NCBI GenBank assembly: GCA_037355855.1 | Contig: CM074758.1 | Location: 35,001-99,000, forward strand | From: Pseudo-nitzschia pungens | Lineage: Eukaryota; Bacillariophyta; Bacillariophyceae; Bacillariales; Bacillariaceae | Direction: 5' to 3' | Length of the DNA: 64,000 nt | Notes under the pieces: model-generated | The model's database searches: none | Seen by the model: the letters and a program-made list of their open reading frames with translations, nothing else | Told to the model about the DNA's origin: nothing | In this document: positions 40,426 to 50,202 of the stretch, one piece after another | Position numbering within the stretch: position 1 is the stretch's first letter | Layout: each line of letters starts with the position of its first letter | Translations under genes and position numbers: made by a program

Positions 40426-41538
40426 AGGTTACGTCCGTTGAGTTAAGGTTACCGTAACCTTACGGTAATCTTATGTCACAACAATATCACCGATTCCTCA
40501 TCCGGAATGAAGCAGTCATTGGGATATACTTTGCTTCAACAAGCCAAGTTACCGAACCCAAAGGCCACATGCATTATTTGAAGAAGTAAAAAGTAAGTAA
40601 CCGAAGTGAAAACATAGTAACAATCTAGTACGCTTGAAGGTTTGGTGGTGTTACTACTAGTACTAGTAGTAAGGTGTGCTGTAAGAAGAACTTATGCGTG
40701 TTACTGTAGTGTTACTATTGGTAATTGCCGATTTTAGATTGAGAAGAAGAGTGGTCTCGCTCGGAAGCCGACTTGGAACAGATTTTTTGGTACGGGGGTT
40801 AATGCAGAGTGGTCTTGCTCGGAAGCCGACTTGGAACAGATTTTTTGGTACGGGGGTTAATGTCGAGTGATACAAGAACATGTCCTCGGGCCTGTGGCAG
40901 CCAGTGGGCGCTACCATGGTGGGAAAGTCCGGTGTTCACACTCGATGGAACACTCCAGCAGGTAAGGTTAAGGTAGCGTCACCATCCTTTCATGAGTTCA
41001 GATTTCCTGCGTAGTTCGGTAAGCTTACCAGTACGAGTAGAGTTTACGAGTAGTAAGGTTTATGTAAGGTTAAACCTTACCGTAAGGTTACAACAATTTG
41101 GATTTCGGGTGACCTTGGCGAATCAAAATTACAGTACTACCGGTACGTATTTCGTACGTAGTAAGGTTTAAGTTAGTTCTCAGCCACGCAAGGACGACTT
41201 GCCAATCACAAAATTAGCGGGATGGTCTCATCGGTCATCAATTATTATTACTGTACGAAGTAAGGTTAAAAACCTTACTTCGTAAAAAAAATACTAGTAC
41301 CGGTAACTTACGAAGTACGAAGTAATTACGAAGTACCGAAGTAAGGCTTACTTCGTAGTAAAGGTTTAAAAGGTCAACTTAATTAATTAGGCCTTAGGTT
41401 AAGGCTTACCTCGTAATGCTTCGTAATAATAATTCACTCCACCACACCAAGGTTTTTACTACCGGTAAGGTTATCTCGTACTAATTACTGCTAGTAATTA
41501 CCATCAAGGTAACTTGCGGACCAATCGCGATCAGGTCC
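40426..41538. other. Intergenic region with a 61-bp tandem duplication and many TAAGGTTA motifs
   Basis: 40747-40803 and 40808-40863 are near-identical copies (CTCGGAAGCCGACTTGGAAC core). TAAGGTTA/TAACCTTA motifs cluster at 40440-40460, 40961, 41064-41090 and 41260, often beside CGTAC or ACCGGTA. No gene. Confidence 0.6.
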
Positions 41539-41793
41539 GTGGATCCTGCACGGGTTGTTGTCTTATTCTTCTTATTCTTCTTATTCTTATTCTGGGTCGA
41601 AATGATTTTGAACAATTTGAAAGCCACGTTGAAACAAACTGAGCAGGAATGCGATTCCCTAAAACGATTCTTGCTCGATATCAGAGCGCAGTTGTTCGAT
41701 ATCAGAGCGCAGTTGGAAAGCCCTGCAATCCCACCCCTGGTCGACCCGGTCGTGGCTGTACCTGTACCTGTTCCGGAGGATCCCCAGCAGTGA
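41539..41793 (+). CDS. Possible small membrane/coiled-coil protein
   Basis: 84 codons. A hydrophobic N-terminal helix (VVVLFFLFFLFLFWVEMIL) could be a signal anchor. It is followed by a heptad-like stretch (LKQTEQECDSLKRFLLDIR) and a Pro/Val-rich tail with alternating VAVPVPVPEDP. The composition is protein-like, but a repeat-rich region surrounds it and a copia LTR relic follows within 20 bases. It could be a small secreted or membrane protein, or chance. Confidence 0.3.
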   Translation: MDPARVVVLFFLFFLFLFWVEMILNNLKATLKQTEQECDSLKRFLLDIRAQLFDIRAQLESPAIPPLVDPVVAVPVPVPEDPQQ

Positions 41794-41809
41794 TGACAAC
41801 ACGGAAGAA

Positions 41810-41938
41810 CAATCATACGAAGAAGAGAAAACAGTATCACTGACAAAAGACAGATTTCCGATCAACTCAATATTCTTGATTGATTTTATCCATTCTCATT
41901 TCAAAACCGATACGTGTAGTAGAATAAGATAACAAGAT
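41810..41938 (+). repeat. Relic of a copia LTR
   Basis: Diverged match to the middle of the 275-bp copia LTR (compare 9115-9225): AATCATACGAAGAAGAGAAA, AAAGACAGATTTCCGATCAA and AGAATAAGATAACAA are shared. Small insertions show it is much older than the intact element. Confidence 0.75.
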
Positions 41939-41944
41939 TAACCG

Positions 41945-42900
41945 AACCCTACTACTAGTAGGCTAATGGGGATACTGAACAGGATGCTAGTACTAAGCAG
42001 GATGCTGGGCCCTTCTAGTAGAATTTGTACCAGGAGATCTACATACCCTATCTCTTATCAGATCAATTTTATAAAATATTCAGGAGTGTGCTAACGTATA
42101 AACCACACTGTACTGGGCTAAGGGGGATAGTGAACAGAGTGCTCAGCAGGATGCTGGGCCCTGTTTGTAGAATTTGTACCAGATGTACATGCCCCAGTTC
42201 TTAGAAGGTCAATCAAATTGGGAGATCTACTATAGTGGGTGCTAACTGATGAACACAAACCATACTACTGTGCTACGGGTGATACTAAACAGGATGCTAA
42301 GAAGCAGGATGCTGGGCCCTGTATGTAGAACTTGTACCAGATGTACATACCCCAGTTCTTAGCAGATCAATATTGGGAGATCTATAGGGGGTGCTAGTAA
42401 CTGGTGACAAACGGAACAGTACTGTGTTGAGTGGGATAGTGAACAGGAGGATGCTAAGCAGGATGCTGGGCCCTTCCAGTAGGATTTGTACCAGATCTAC
42501 ATACCCAAGCCCTTAGCAGCCCTATATGATATTATGAGATGGTAAGATATAGACAGAACTGTGGTACAGAAATAAGGGGGACATGATACTACTAGTAAAT
42601 AGGATGCTAGACAGGATGCTGGGCCCTTCCAGTAGGATTAGTACCAGATTTACATACCCCAGCTCTTAGCAGCCCTTTATTATGAGATATTCAATGTGCT
42701 AACAGATAGACAGAACTGTACAGACATAAGAAGGGGGACATATTACTAAATATGATGCTAGACAGGATTCTGGGCCTTCCAGTAGGATTAGTACCAGATC
42801 TACATACCCCAGCTCCTCTTAGCAACCCTATATTATTATAAGAAGATATTCCAGTGTGCTAGTAAGATATAGACAGAACTGTACAGAAACATACTAAATA
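41945..42900. repeat. About 153-bp satellite, array 1 (six units)
   Basis: The marker GATGCTGGGC recurs at 42001, 42150, 42308, 42462, 42614 and 42767 (GATTCTGGGC in the last), giving spacings of 149-158 bases. Other conserved blocks are TTGTACCAGAT and CTACATACCCC. The same family forms array 2 at 56030-56625. Confidence 0.9.
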
Positions 42901-43599
42901 GGTATGTACTGTAGTAAGGTTACTTAGATGTACAACAAGTACTAAAACTACATAAAATTCATTGAAAAAACAGGGACTTTTCCCTCAAACTAGACTTTAA
43001 CAATTTGACTTAAATACAGGCCGTGATGGCAGCATGATACAACTCCACTACCCCTCCCCCCCCTAGGTACAATAGGAAGGTAATTACTAGTACTACTTTG
43101 TTGCAGAAGTAGTAGTAATACGTAGTATTATTCTTGCAACAACAATGAGCTATTTCTGGATGAGACGAGACTATTCTATTCTACCGGTACTATTCTATTT
43201 ACAGTAAGATTACAAGATGTCGTGAGAAGAACAGCTACACGTACGTGCCATACTACTCAATACTCGTACATATATTCTATGGTTAGGGCCTTACTCGTAT
43301 TGTAGATACGTTTTTAGTTTTCTTTCCCTTCTTTTTTGTGCTCTCTGCTTTCTTCATTATTCTCGACACATCTCAAAATCATTTCGTGAATAAACCTTAA
43401 AATCTTACCGAATACACATCCTCATGACATAAAACAATATCCAACAATAATTCAACACCGACGGAAATACTGTGCGACAGACTAAACCTTACTTTGGTAC
43501 ACTGGGACAAACACCAACAAACACCAACAAAAACCAACTACACGTAACAAGCACTTCGTAATCAAATATTAATTAAATACAAATAACTACACGTACTTC
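42901..43599. other. Intergenic region upstream of the GST-fold gene
   Basis: AT-rich, with no gene seen. It ends in a run of ACACCAACAAA repeats (43507-43545) and an ATTAATTAAATAC stretch just before the ATG. Confidence 0.5.
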
Positions 43600-44340
43600 A
43601 TGGCAACCGGTCCTCCCGAAGTTACGCTCTACGGCTTTTTGTTGGATCCCACCGTCGGCGATCTCTCGCCCTTTTCCACCAAGATGTGCACCTTTTTGAA
43701 AATGACCAAGACCGAGTACAACTTTGTCGGCTTTGACGACCACAAACTGGGCGGCTCTCCCAAGGGCAAAATGCCCTTTATCCACTTTCCCCGTTTGTTG
43801 GGCGACGACAAAATGGGCGACTCGTCCATCATCATCGACGCTTTGGCAAAAGCGGATCCGGTCAGATACGATCTGGACGGGCATCTGTCGGCAGAAAAAA
43901 AGGCGATTGGCCTCGCCACCAAGACCATGGTGGAAGAATCCTTGTATTGGGCCGTGGTGTATTTGCGCTGGATGACGGAGGAGAAGACTACCGTCACCAT
44001 TCCGGCCTTTTTTCCCGACTACCACTGGACCCTCCAATCGGTGCTGGGATACGTCCTCAAGCGCAACATTGTGGCGCAATTGAACGGACAGGGGACGGGA
44101 AAATTGACCAACGAAGAAGTCACCGCGAAAGCCACCGCCGAGATTCAAGCGTTGTCGGACTTTTTGGGCACCAAAAAATACTGCATGGGCGACAAGATCA
44201 GTTCGTTTGATGCGACACTGTATTCCTTCTTGGCGGGAGCCATCAAGGGAGATTGGCAACACCCGATTTGCCAGAAAGCAAGAGCCTGCAAGAATTTGGT
44301 GGATTATGTCAACCGCATGCAATCTGAATTTTGGTTGTGA
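43600..44340 (+). CDS. FAX/metaxin-like glutathione S-transferase-fold protein
   Basis: 246 residues, close to the usual length of GST-fold proteins. The N-terminal thioredoxin-like half has LSPFSTKMCTFLKM, where the SPFSxK pattern replaces the Cys/Ser-Pro active-site region, then GKMPFIHFP with the cis-Pro, and GDSSIIID, the equivalent of the E/D-S glutathione-contact motif. The all-helical C-terminal half ends in ALSDFLGTKKYCMGDKISSF and DATLYSFLAG, typical of failed-axon-connections (FAX) and metaxin-type GST domains. No signal peptide is visible, so it is probably cytosolic or on an organelle surface. Enzymatic activity is uncertain. A single exon with ATG at 43600. Confidence 0.8.
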   Translation: MATGPPEVTLYGFLLDPTVGDLSPFSTKMCTFLKMTKTEYNFVGFDDHKLGGSPKGKMPFIHFPRLLGDDKMGDSSIIIDALAKADPVRYDLDGHLSAEKKAIGLATKTMVEESLYWAVVYLRWMTEEKTTVTIPAFFPDYHWTLQSVLGYVLKRNIVAQLNGQGTGKLTNEEVTAKATAEIQALSDFLGTKKYCMGDKISSFDATLYSFLAGAIKGDWQHPICQKARACKNLVDYVNRMQSEFWL

Positions 44341-44544
44341 AGTACTACTACTAGTACTATTCAATACCAGGTAATCTTACCGTAACCTTACCATGAACGT
44401 GTACATGTACAGTAATTAATTCTATTTTTTTCATTATGAGTAAGATTACTATAATATACTACGTTCATGTAATGAATACGAAGTAAGCCTTACTAACTAA
44501 GAAGTACAAAAATATAGCAATCAATTGTACGTATTCATGATTCA

Positions 44545-46503
44545 TTATGCAATTTTTTTCTTGCTTCCGATTTCCTTCATGTAATTCGTGTAGGCTACGA
44601 GACGATTTCGATACGCAATCTCGTCGATTCCCACTTCGTGCAGCGTCTTGTCCACCTTGTATTTTTTGGGCTTTTTCGTCTTTTTGGAAGTGACAGTACT
44701 TGTACTTGTACTTGTACTTGTAGAACCAACAGTACGAGTAGTAGTTTTGTTTTTGGCAATGCTTCGTTTTCCGCTCGAAGCCGATGATACCGAACCTTCG
44801 TTTCCCAGCAGCCACCGCTTCACCGCCGAGATGGTGTCGTTCTTTCTGGACGGTGCGAGGGCGTCGTAGTGTATCGACAAAAAGGTGGAATCCTCACACT
44901 CGCCATTGCCAGTTGCCAGTTGCCAGTTGCCGTTGCCATTGCCGCTGTCAAAGGTCTCGAGTTCTCGGAGACAGTATTCGGCCTCGGTCTCCTCCAGAGT
45001 GGTCGCCAAAACCTTCCAGTGCTCGTGGTTGCGTCGATTCATGGCCCCGGATATGGACGGGTTGACGGCTGTGTAATTTATGGCACTCTTGAGTCGGTCG
45101 CAGGGATCTCGCAGCACCGTCACAAATTTGGCGCCCGGATATTGTTTGACCAGGGCGGGAACAATCGACAAGAAATGACCCTTGAACAAGATTGCTGGGT
45201 TTTTGTTTTTCTTTTGGTTTTTGTTGGCACCAGTACGAGTAGGTGTGCTTGTGCTTGTGCTTGTACTTGTATTCGACGCAGACGTAGATTGCCGGAAGAG
45301 TATCGTTTTTCGTGCAAGCCGATCGATGTGCCGAAGAAAGTCCACCTCGTACAATTGCTGGTTCTCCGGAATGTGCTTGGCGTACTGAAACTCCTTCCAC
45401 ACAACCTCCGGATCGCTCGAGTCGAGGCAGTACTGCCATGCCAGGCCGTTGAGGTGACACGACAAAAAGGACAGATCCAGCGTGTCCACGGCAAATGGAT
45501 CAAAGTCGTGACGTTCTAAACATTCGGCAGAATACTTTTCCCGATACCAACTCCGGACCTGGGATTTCGATAGCGTGGGGTGGAGGCTCGGAGGAGCATT
45601 TTGCTTTGCCGTTTCCGTGTCTATTTTCCTCTCGGAGTTTTTGGGGTCTTTGGAGTCTTTGAAGTCGCCCGTCTCATCGATCTCGGTATCGGTCTCGGTC
45701 AGGTCGCCCACGAACCAGCTTACAATCTTCCACATCCACAAATACGGGACGGACATCATCATTGAGTTGGGAGAGACAAACGAGACGTCGGAAGTTGTCG
45801 TTGACGTTGACGTTGTCGTTGACGTTGTCGTTGTAGATTGAGATTCGTCCTGCTCCAATAGACTCCGAGCCAAATGCGTCGAGGCGCTTCGGTAACCCGA
45901 TACCACAAACACAATGTCGATTCCATCCTCATCCTCATCCTCCTCATCCTCATCCTCCTCCTTCTCGCCAAGCCCAAGCTTGATCCCTCGGAATTGTTTC
46001 CCGTACAAGATTTCGTCCACCATCCAACACACGGCAAACATGGGACTTTTGATGGTGTGCTCGAGAATGGCCAACGTGAGAAAGAGTTTTCGGCGGCCCA
46101 GCAGCTTTGGGTTGCTGTTGCCCCAGGTATAGCGCGTCAAAAACCGCCAGGACTGCGACCACGATTGAAGCGTTGGGGGTCGACCTCCGCAAATTGGCAT
46201 CGGCCAGAGGAGGAAAAGCAGGGCCCACGAGGGAATCGAGAGTACCGTCCACACCAATAATTTACAGAGGCAAAAGGGCAACCCCACGACGATTGCGAAC
46301 AAGAGCCCAATGTCACTGTCACTGTCACTGTCGCTTCCACTGCTGCTGCTGCTGCTTTTGTTGCTTTTGCTGCTGCTGCTTTTGCTCGCTTTCAAATTAG
46401 CTTTCGTTCTTGTTTTTGTGGCATTGTCGCCGACACCATACTTGGCGGCTGTGGGAGCTTTGGCTCCGACGGCTCCTGCTCCTCGCTGCTTTTTCTTGCC
46501 CAT
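44545..46503 (-). CDS. Membrane-anchored sulfotransferase
   Basis: 652 residues. A basic, Ser/Asp-rich N-terminus (residues 1-65) is followed by one or two hydrophobic segments (about 66-105, GLLFAIVVGLPFCLCKLL and SWALLFLLWPMPI), consistent with a type II Golgi protein. The PAPS 5'-phosphosulfate loop is VSGYRSASTH near residue 201, with the usual Ser-Thr. The 3'-phosphate motif is VTVLRDPCDRLKSAINY near residue 463, with Arg and Ser in place. Between them lie low-complexity inserts (Thr/Ser and Asp/Glu runs). It would move sulfate from PAPS to a glycan or protein in the secretory route; the substrate is unknown. The family may be Sulfotransfer_3-like. Tail Lys/Thr repeats are DNA microsatellites in frame. 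Confidence 0.8.
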   Translation of the reverse strand: MGKKKQRGAGAVGAKAPTAAKYGVGDNATKTRTKANLKASKSSSSKSNKSSSSSSGSDSDSDSDIGLLFAIVVGLPFCLCKLLVWTVLSIPSWALLFLLWPMPICGGRPPTLQSWSQSWRFLTRYTWGNSNPKLLGRRKLFLTLAILEHTIKSPMFAVCWMVDEILYGKQFRGIKLGLGEKEEDEDEEDEDEDGIDIVFVVSGYRSASTHLARSLLEQDESQSTTTTSTTTSTSTTTSDVSFVSPNSMMMSVPYLWMWKIVSWFVGDLTETDTEIDETGDFKDSKDPKNSERKIDTETAKQNAPPSLHPTLSKSQVRSWYREKYSAECLERHDFDPFAVDTLDLSFLSCHLNGLAWQYCLDSSDPEVVWKEFQYAKHIPENQQLYEVDFLRHIDRLARKTILFRQSTSASNTSTSTSTSTPTRTGANKNQKKNKNPAILFKGHFLSIVPALVKQYPGAKFVTVLRDPCDRLKSAINYTAVNPSISGAMNRRNHEHWKVLATTLEETEAEYCLRELETFDSGNGNGNWQLATGNGECEDSTFLSIHYDALAPSRKNDTISAVKRWLLGNEGSVSSASSGKRSIAKNKTTTRTVGSTSTSTSTSTVTSKKTKKPKKYKVDKTLHEVGIDEIAYRNRLVAYTNYMKEIGSKKKIA

Positions 46504-47470
46504 CCCACAATACCGGTACGGTAAACCTTACTTGTAGAATCAACAAGCATCAATATTCAATAGGCATCTACGGTACAAGTAAGAAGTCGATCTAGTTTTC
46601 TCTTCTCCACCAATGGACATTCTCAGCATTATAGTAGTAGTTCTGACTGACAAACGCATTCCTCTGTTGAGCAATGACTAAGTTAATTACGAGTATATCT
46701 TACCGGTAGATCCAATAACAGTTGTATGTTCTCTTGCCGAATGCCGAATGCCGAATGGTGTGTGAAGTGCTCAACGCAACAAGCATCGACTCATTTTTCA
46801 CCAAAATTACCGTTATTACTACGGCTACGTAACCTAATTACCGTAAGGTTACACGTAAAACGGTACAGTAAGATCTTAGTTTCACAAAAAAAAATACAAG
46901 AAATCTTTGTCAAATCTCGTGCTTCGCACTCAACAAAGAGTTGCGATTTCGTTGATCTTACCTTTCATACGGTACCGGTAAGGTTATGTACGGTACGATA
47001 GTTCTCAAAAGAAGAAATTTTACTTTGTTACTTCTATTCTACCGGTATTTATTGACCAATGGGATCATTGATCACAATAACAATTTTTTTAGTCAAACGA
47101 GTCTTTACTACTAGTAAAAAAGTACGCCCACGAACGGCGATAAGTCTTAAGATCTTACCGTACGAGTAGTAGTAGGTCTAAAATTCACGTGTTCACTTTA
47201 GGATACGGTAAGGTTACTTCATTGCTTGAGTATTTGCAACAACAAGAGCACCTCTGAAGTAGATAAAACTATATACCTATGGAAAGAGGGGGAGAGTGAC
47301 AACTTTCTAATGAGCCATTACTTGTTGTTATTGGATCAATACTTTAGAAGTTAGGATTTTTCCAAAAAGCGATGGTGGGATCATATATCCCACAATCTGC
47401 TGGGCACCGTCGCCACCACAACAAGACGCTATCGTCTGGCGTGTGCTTGCTTGCTCGTTAACTGCAGGGG
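46504..47470. other. Intergenic region, left part
   Basis: AT-rich, with TAAGGTTA motifs at 46842, 46977 and 47205, an ATGCCGAATGCCGAATG stretch at 46740, and no gene that I can support. Confidence 0.5.
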
Positions 47471-47479
47471 CTGAGTATC

Positions 47480-47760
47480 TGTCTATGGTACGATCCTACG
47501 ATCCAAGCCGGTGTGTGATTCCAAGCCCGTGATTTGTTCCTTTCAACGACCCCTCCTACGTTCCTTCGATCCAAGCCTGGTGTGTGTGATTCCAAGCCTG
47601 TGGTTTGTTTCTTTCAACCCCTAGTACTACTAGTACGATCCTACGATTTCAAGCCGGTGCGGGATTTCTCTCCCATACGATTTCAAGTCGGTCTGTGAAT
47701 TCTGTCCCATACGATTTCTCCTACGATTCCAAGCCGGTCTGAAGCCGGTGTGGGATAATA
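47480..47760. repeat. Minisatellite TACGATCCAAGCCGGTGTG, third array
   Basis: Degenerate units with CCTACGATCCAAGCC and TTTGTTCCTTTCAACGACCC, the reverse complement of the arrays at 28250 and 30490. It decays rightward into CCTACGATTTCAAGCCGGT. Confidence 0.8.
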
Positions 47761-48999
47761 ATTAAAAGAACAGCGAGTCCGACGAGGTAGATAAAGAACA
47801 ATAATTAAAAGAACAGCAGATCGACAGTTATTTAACGTAACTTACCAGTATTACTACTACCAGTAGTAATTTTGACAACGTGACAGCAGCCCCCCCTGTA
47901 TGGTCATGTTGGTGGTGGTACTAGTGATAAAGTAAGTACCAAGTTTACTACTACTACTACTACTACTACTAGTAGTACGGATCGCTTAACAGTTGAGAAG
48001 AATTTTTTTTCCCGGAAATTACTAACAGAGATCAGTGGAGATTAACAGACGCGGACCGAAAAAAAAAAGAAGCTCAGCCCCCTGCTTAGAAAAAATGGAC
48101 TCTTAGAAAAAATGGACTCATAGAAAAGAGATCACTGAATACCTTCAGACATTCGTTATTGGCTGCTATTGACTCACTCGGAGGGGGGTTGGAAAACTAG
48201 TCCAATGGATCTATTTTTGGGACAACACCATTGTTCTTCGGTTCTTCGCTTCTTTTCCGAGAACATAACAACAGGCAGGTGACACTTCTTGCTTTTGAGA
48301 TTGAGACCACTCTTTTCGGATGACGAGAGTGGTCGTCGGAACTGCCGAAAAGGTCTTTGCTAATTAAGGTTTACGGAGTACTTCGTACGGTCTTGGTTGG
48401 TATTGGTAGTGGGAACTGGGAATGGACTTGCTGAAGGAATGGATCGATGATCCGTACCGTAGTAGTAGTAATTTAGTACGAAGTAGTAGTGGTAGGAGTC
48501 CTCTCATGATTCTCCCTATTCAGTACCGGTTGAAGAATACGAGTACACCACACGACAATCATCCGGCGGCACGAAAACGGAAACGGAAACGATAGAGTGT
48601 TTCATCTTTATCCAACGCCCAGCATTTTCGAATTTCGAACGCTTGGTTTTTCTTCTTGCTGTTCTCACAATCACAGCATCTCGTCTTTTCAAAACAGACA
48701 GACCACCATCTGCATCTACAACAACCTGCCAGACCGGTCGATTCCGATCCAACAATCTTCCGAAGCAAGAAGAAGCAAAACTACGACTGCGTCGCCTATC
48801 TACCGTACGGAGTTGTTCCCCCCATCCATCTCCGCCAAACTTATCGGCAACCGATCCACCTCCCTTCTCGCAAGCGCCCCATCCCTCGATCCAAATCGAT
48901 CCAATCGATCCAGCGGACTCGACTCATCCAATCGATCAATCGATCCCGTGATTCGAGCAGAAAAATCCCACACGCGTTCGCTCTCTCGCTCTCTCATTC
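47761..48999. other. Intergenic region upstream of the DUF4116 gene
   Basis: Contains an ACTACTACTACT run (47950-47975) and a 60-bp stretch at 47995-48130 resembling 18585-18720 (CCGGAAATTACT, GACGCGGAC). A Ser/Arg-coding GATCCAATCGATCC-rich leader precedes the ATG at 49000. No gene is called. Confidence 0.5.
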
Positions 49000-50001
49000 A
49001 TGACTCCACTGGAAGAAACGCTCGCTGCCGTTCAAAGGCGGGAGGAACCCCTGAGCTTGCGGGATGCAGATCCTCGGTTGGTTGTGCAGGTCGTCATGGC
49101 GGCAGTAGAGAGGAACGGCCTTGTCTTGCGCTATGCATCTGATGCATTAAAAAACAACAAGGAGGTTGTCATTGCTGCGACAACTCAGAATGGCCAGGCC
49201 TTGGAGTATGCATCTGACGAGATGCAGAACAACAAGGACGTTGTCATTGCTGCGACAACTGAGAATGGCGAGGCCTTGGAGTATGCATCTGACGAGATGC
49301 AGAACAACAAGGAGGTTGTCATTGCTGCGACAACTCAGAATGGCTGGGCCTTGAAGTACGCATCAGTTGAGATGCAGAACAATGCGGACGTTGTCATTGC
49401 TGCGGCAACTCAGAATGGCTGGGCCTTGGAGTATGCAACTGACGAGATGCAGAACAACCAGGACGTTGTCATAGCTGCGGTAACGCAGACTGGCGAGGCC
49501 TTGGAGTATGCATCTGACGAGATGCAGAACAACAAGGAGGTTGTCATGGCTGCGGTAACGCAGACTGGCGAGGCCTTGGAGTATGCATCTGACGAGATGC
49601 AGAACAACAAGGAGGTTGTCATGGCTGCGGTAACGCAGAATGGCTGGGCCTTGGAGTATGCATCTGATGGGATGAAAAACACTCCCGAGGTGGTCCTTGC
49701 CGCCGTTGCAAACCAGGGCGAGGCTTTACGATTTGCATCCGATGAGATGAAAAACACTCACGAGGTGGTACTTGCCGCCGTTGCAAACCAGGGCGAGGCT
49801 TTACTATTTGCATCCGATGAGATGAAAAACACTCACGAGGTTGTCATGGCGGCAGTGAAAGAGGATGGCTGGGCCTTGGAGTATGCATCTGCTCGAATGA
49901 AACAGGATTTGAGCATCGTCCGCGCTGCTTTGAAACAAGACATAGAGGCAAAGCGGTTTCTGACGCAAACGTTTGTTGTTGCTGCTCTTTGCCGAGAATA
50001 A
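49000..50001 (+). CDS. DUF4116 tandem-repeat protein
   Basis: 333 residues made almost wholly of twelve 25-residue units of the DUF4116 type (KEVVIAATTQNGQALEYASD then EMQNN). Eleven are close and the last is degenerate (LSIVRAALKQDIEAKRFL). Each is a helix-turn-helix pair, so the protein should form an extended solenoid. The DNA units are 75 bases and some are nearly identical, showing recent unit duplication or gene conversion. Positions that vary between units (Q/E/W after NG, T/A/V) may mark a binding surface. No signal peptide. The family is widespread in diatoms and Bigyra-like protists with unknown function. Related fragments lie at 62889-63215 and 63394-63450. Confidence 0.85.
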   Translation: MTPLEETLAAVQRREEPLSLRDADPRLVVQVVMAAVERNGLVLRYASDALKNNKEVVIAATTQNGQALEYASDEMQNNKDVVIAATTENGEALEYASDEMQNNKEVVIAATTQNGWALKYASVEMQNNADVVIAAATQNGWALEYATDEMQNNQDVVIAAVTQTGEALEYASDEMQNNKEVVMAAVTQTGEALEYASDEMQNNKEVVMAAVTQNGWALEYASDGMKNTPEVVLAAVANQGEALRFASDEMKNTHEVVLAAVANQGEALLFASDEMKNTHEVVMAAVKEDGWALEYASARMKQDLSIVRAALKQDIEAKRFLTQTFVVAALCRE

Positions 50002-50202
50002 TGATGATACCAGCATGCGACAAACGAATCCATGCGTACGGTAGGATAGCATATACTACCATTCTGTCGTAATCAATAGTAATAATAGGTTGTGAAAAGG
50101 AAAGGCGTCCAATAGTAGTAATAATATTTTCCAGAGAGAAAGATTGATTGAAATTATGGGAAATAAGTGACTGGTATGTAAAGTTGTTACCGTGCGACGT
50201 TT

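Noticed and set aside
43573..44364. 263-codon ORF antisense to the GST-fold gene.
   Set aside because: The sense strand has clear GST-family motifs; the antisense frame is a codon-bias shadow.
48597..49142. 181-codon ORF upstream of and overlapping the DUF4116 start.
   Set aside because: Different frame, Ser/Arg-rich, no motif; probably 5' leader.
49150..49900. Regular 75-base repeats that might suggest a CRISPR-like array.
   Set aside because: They keep one reading frame and encode DUF4116 units; there are no spacers.
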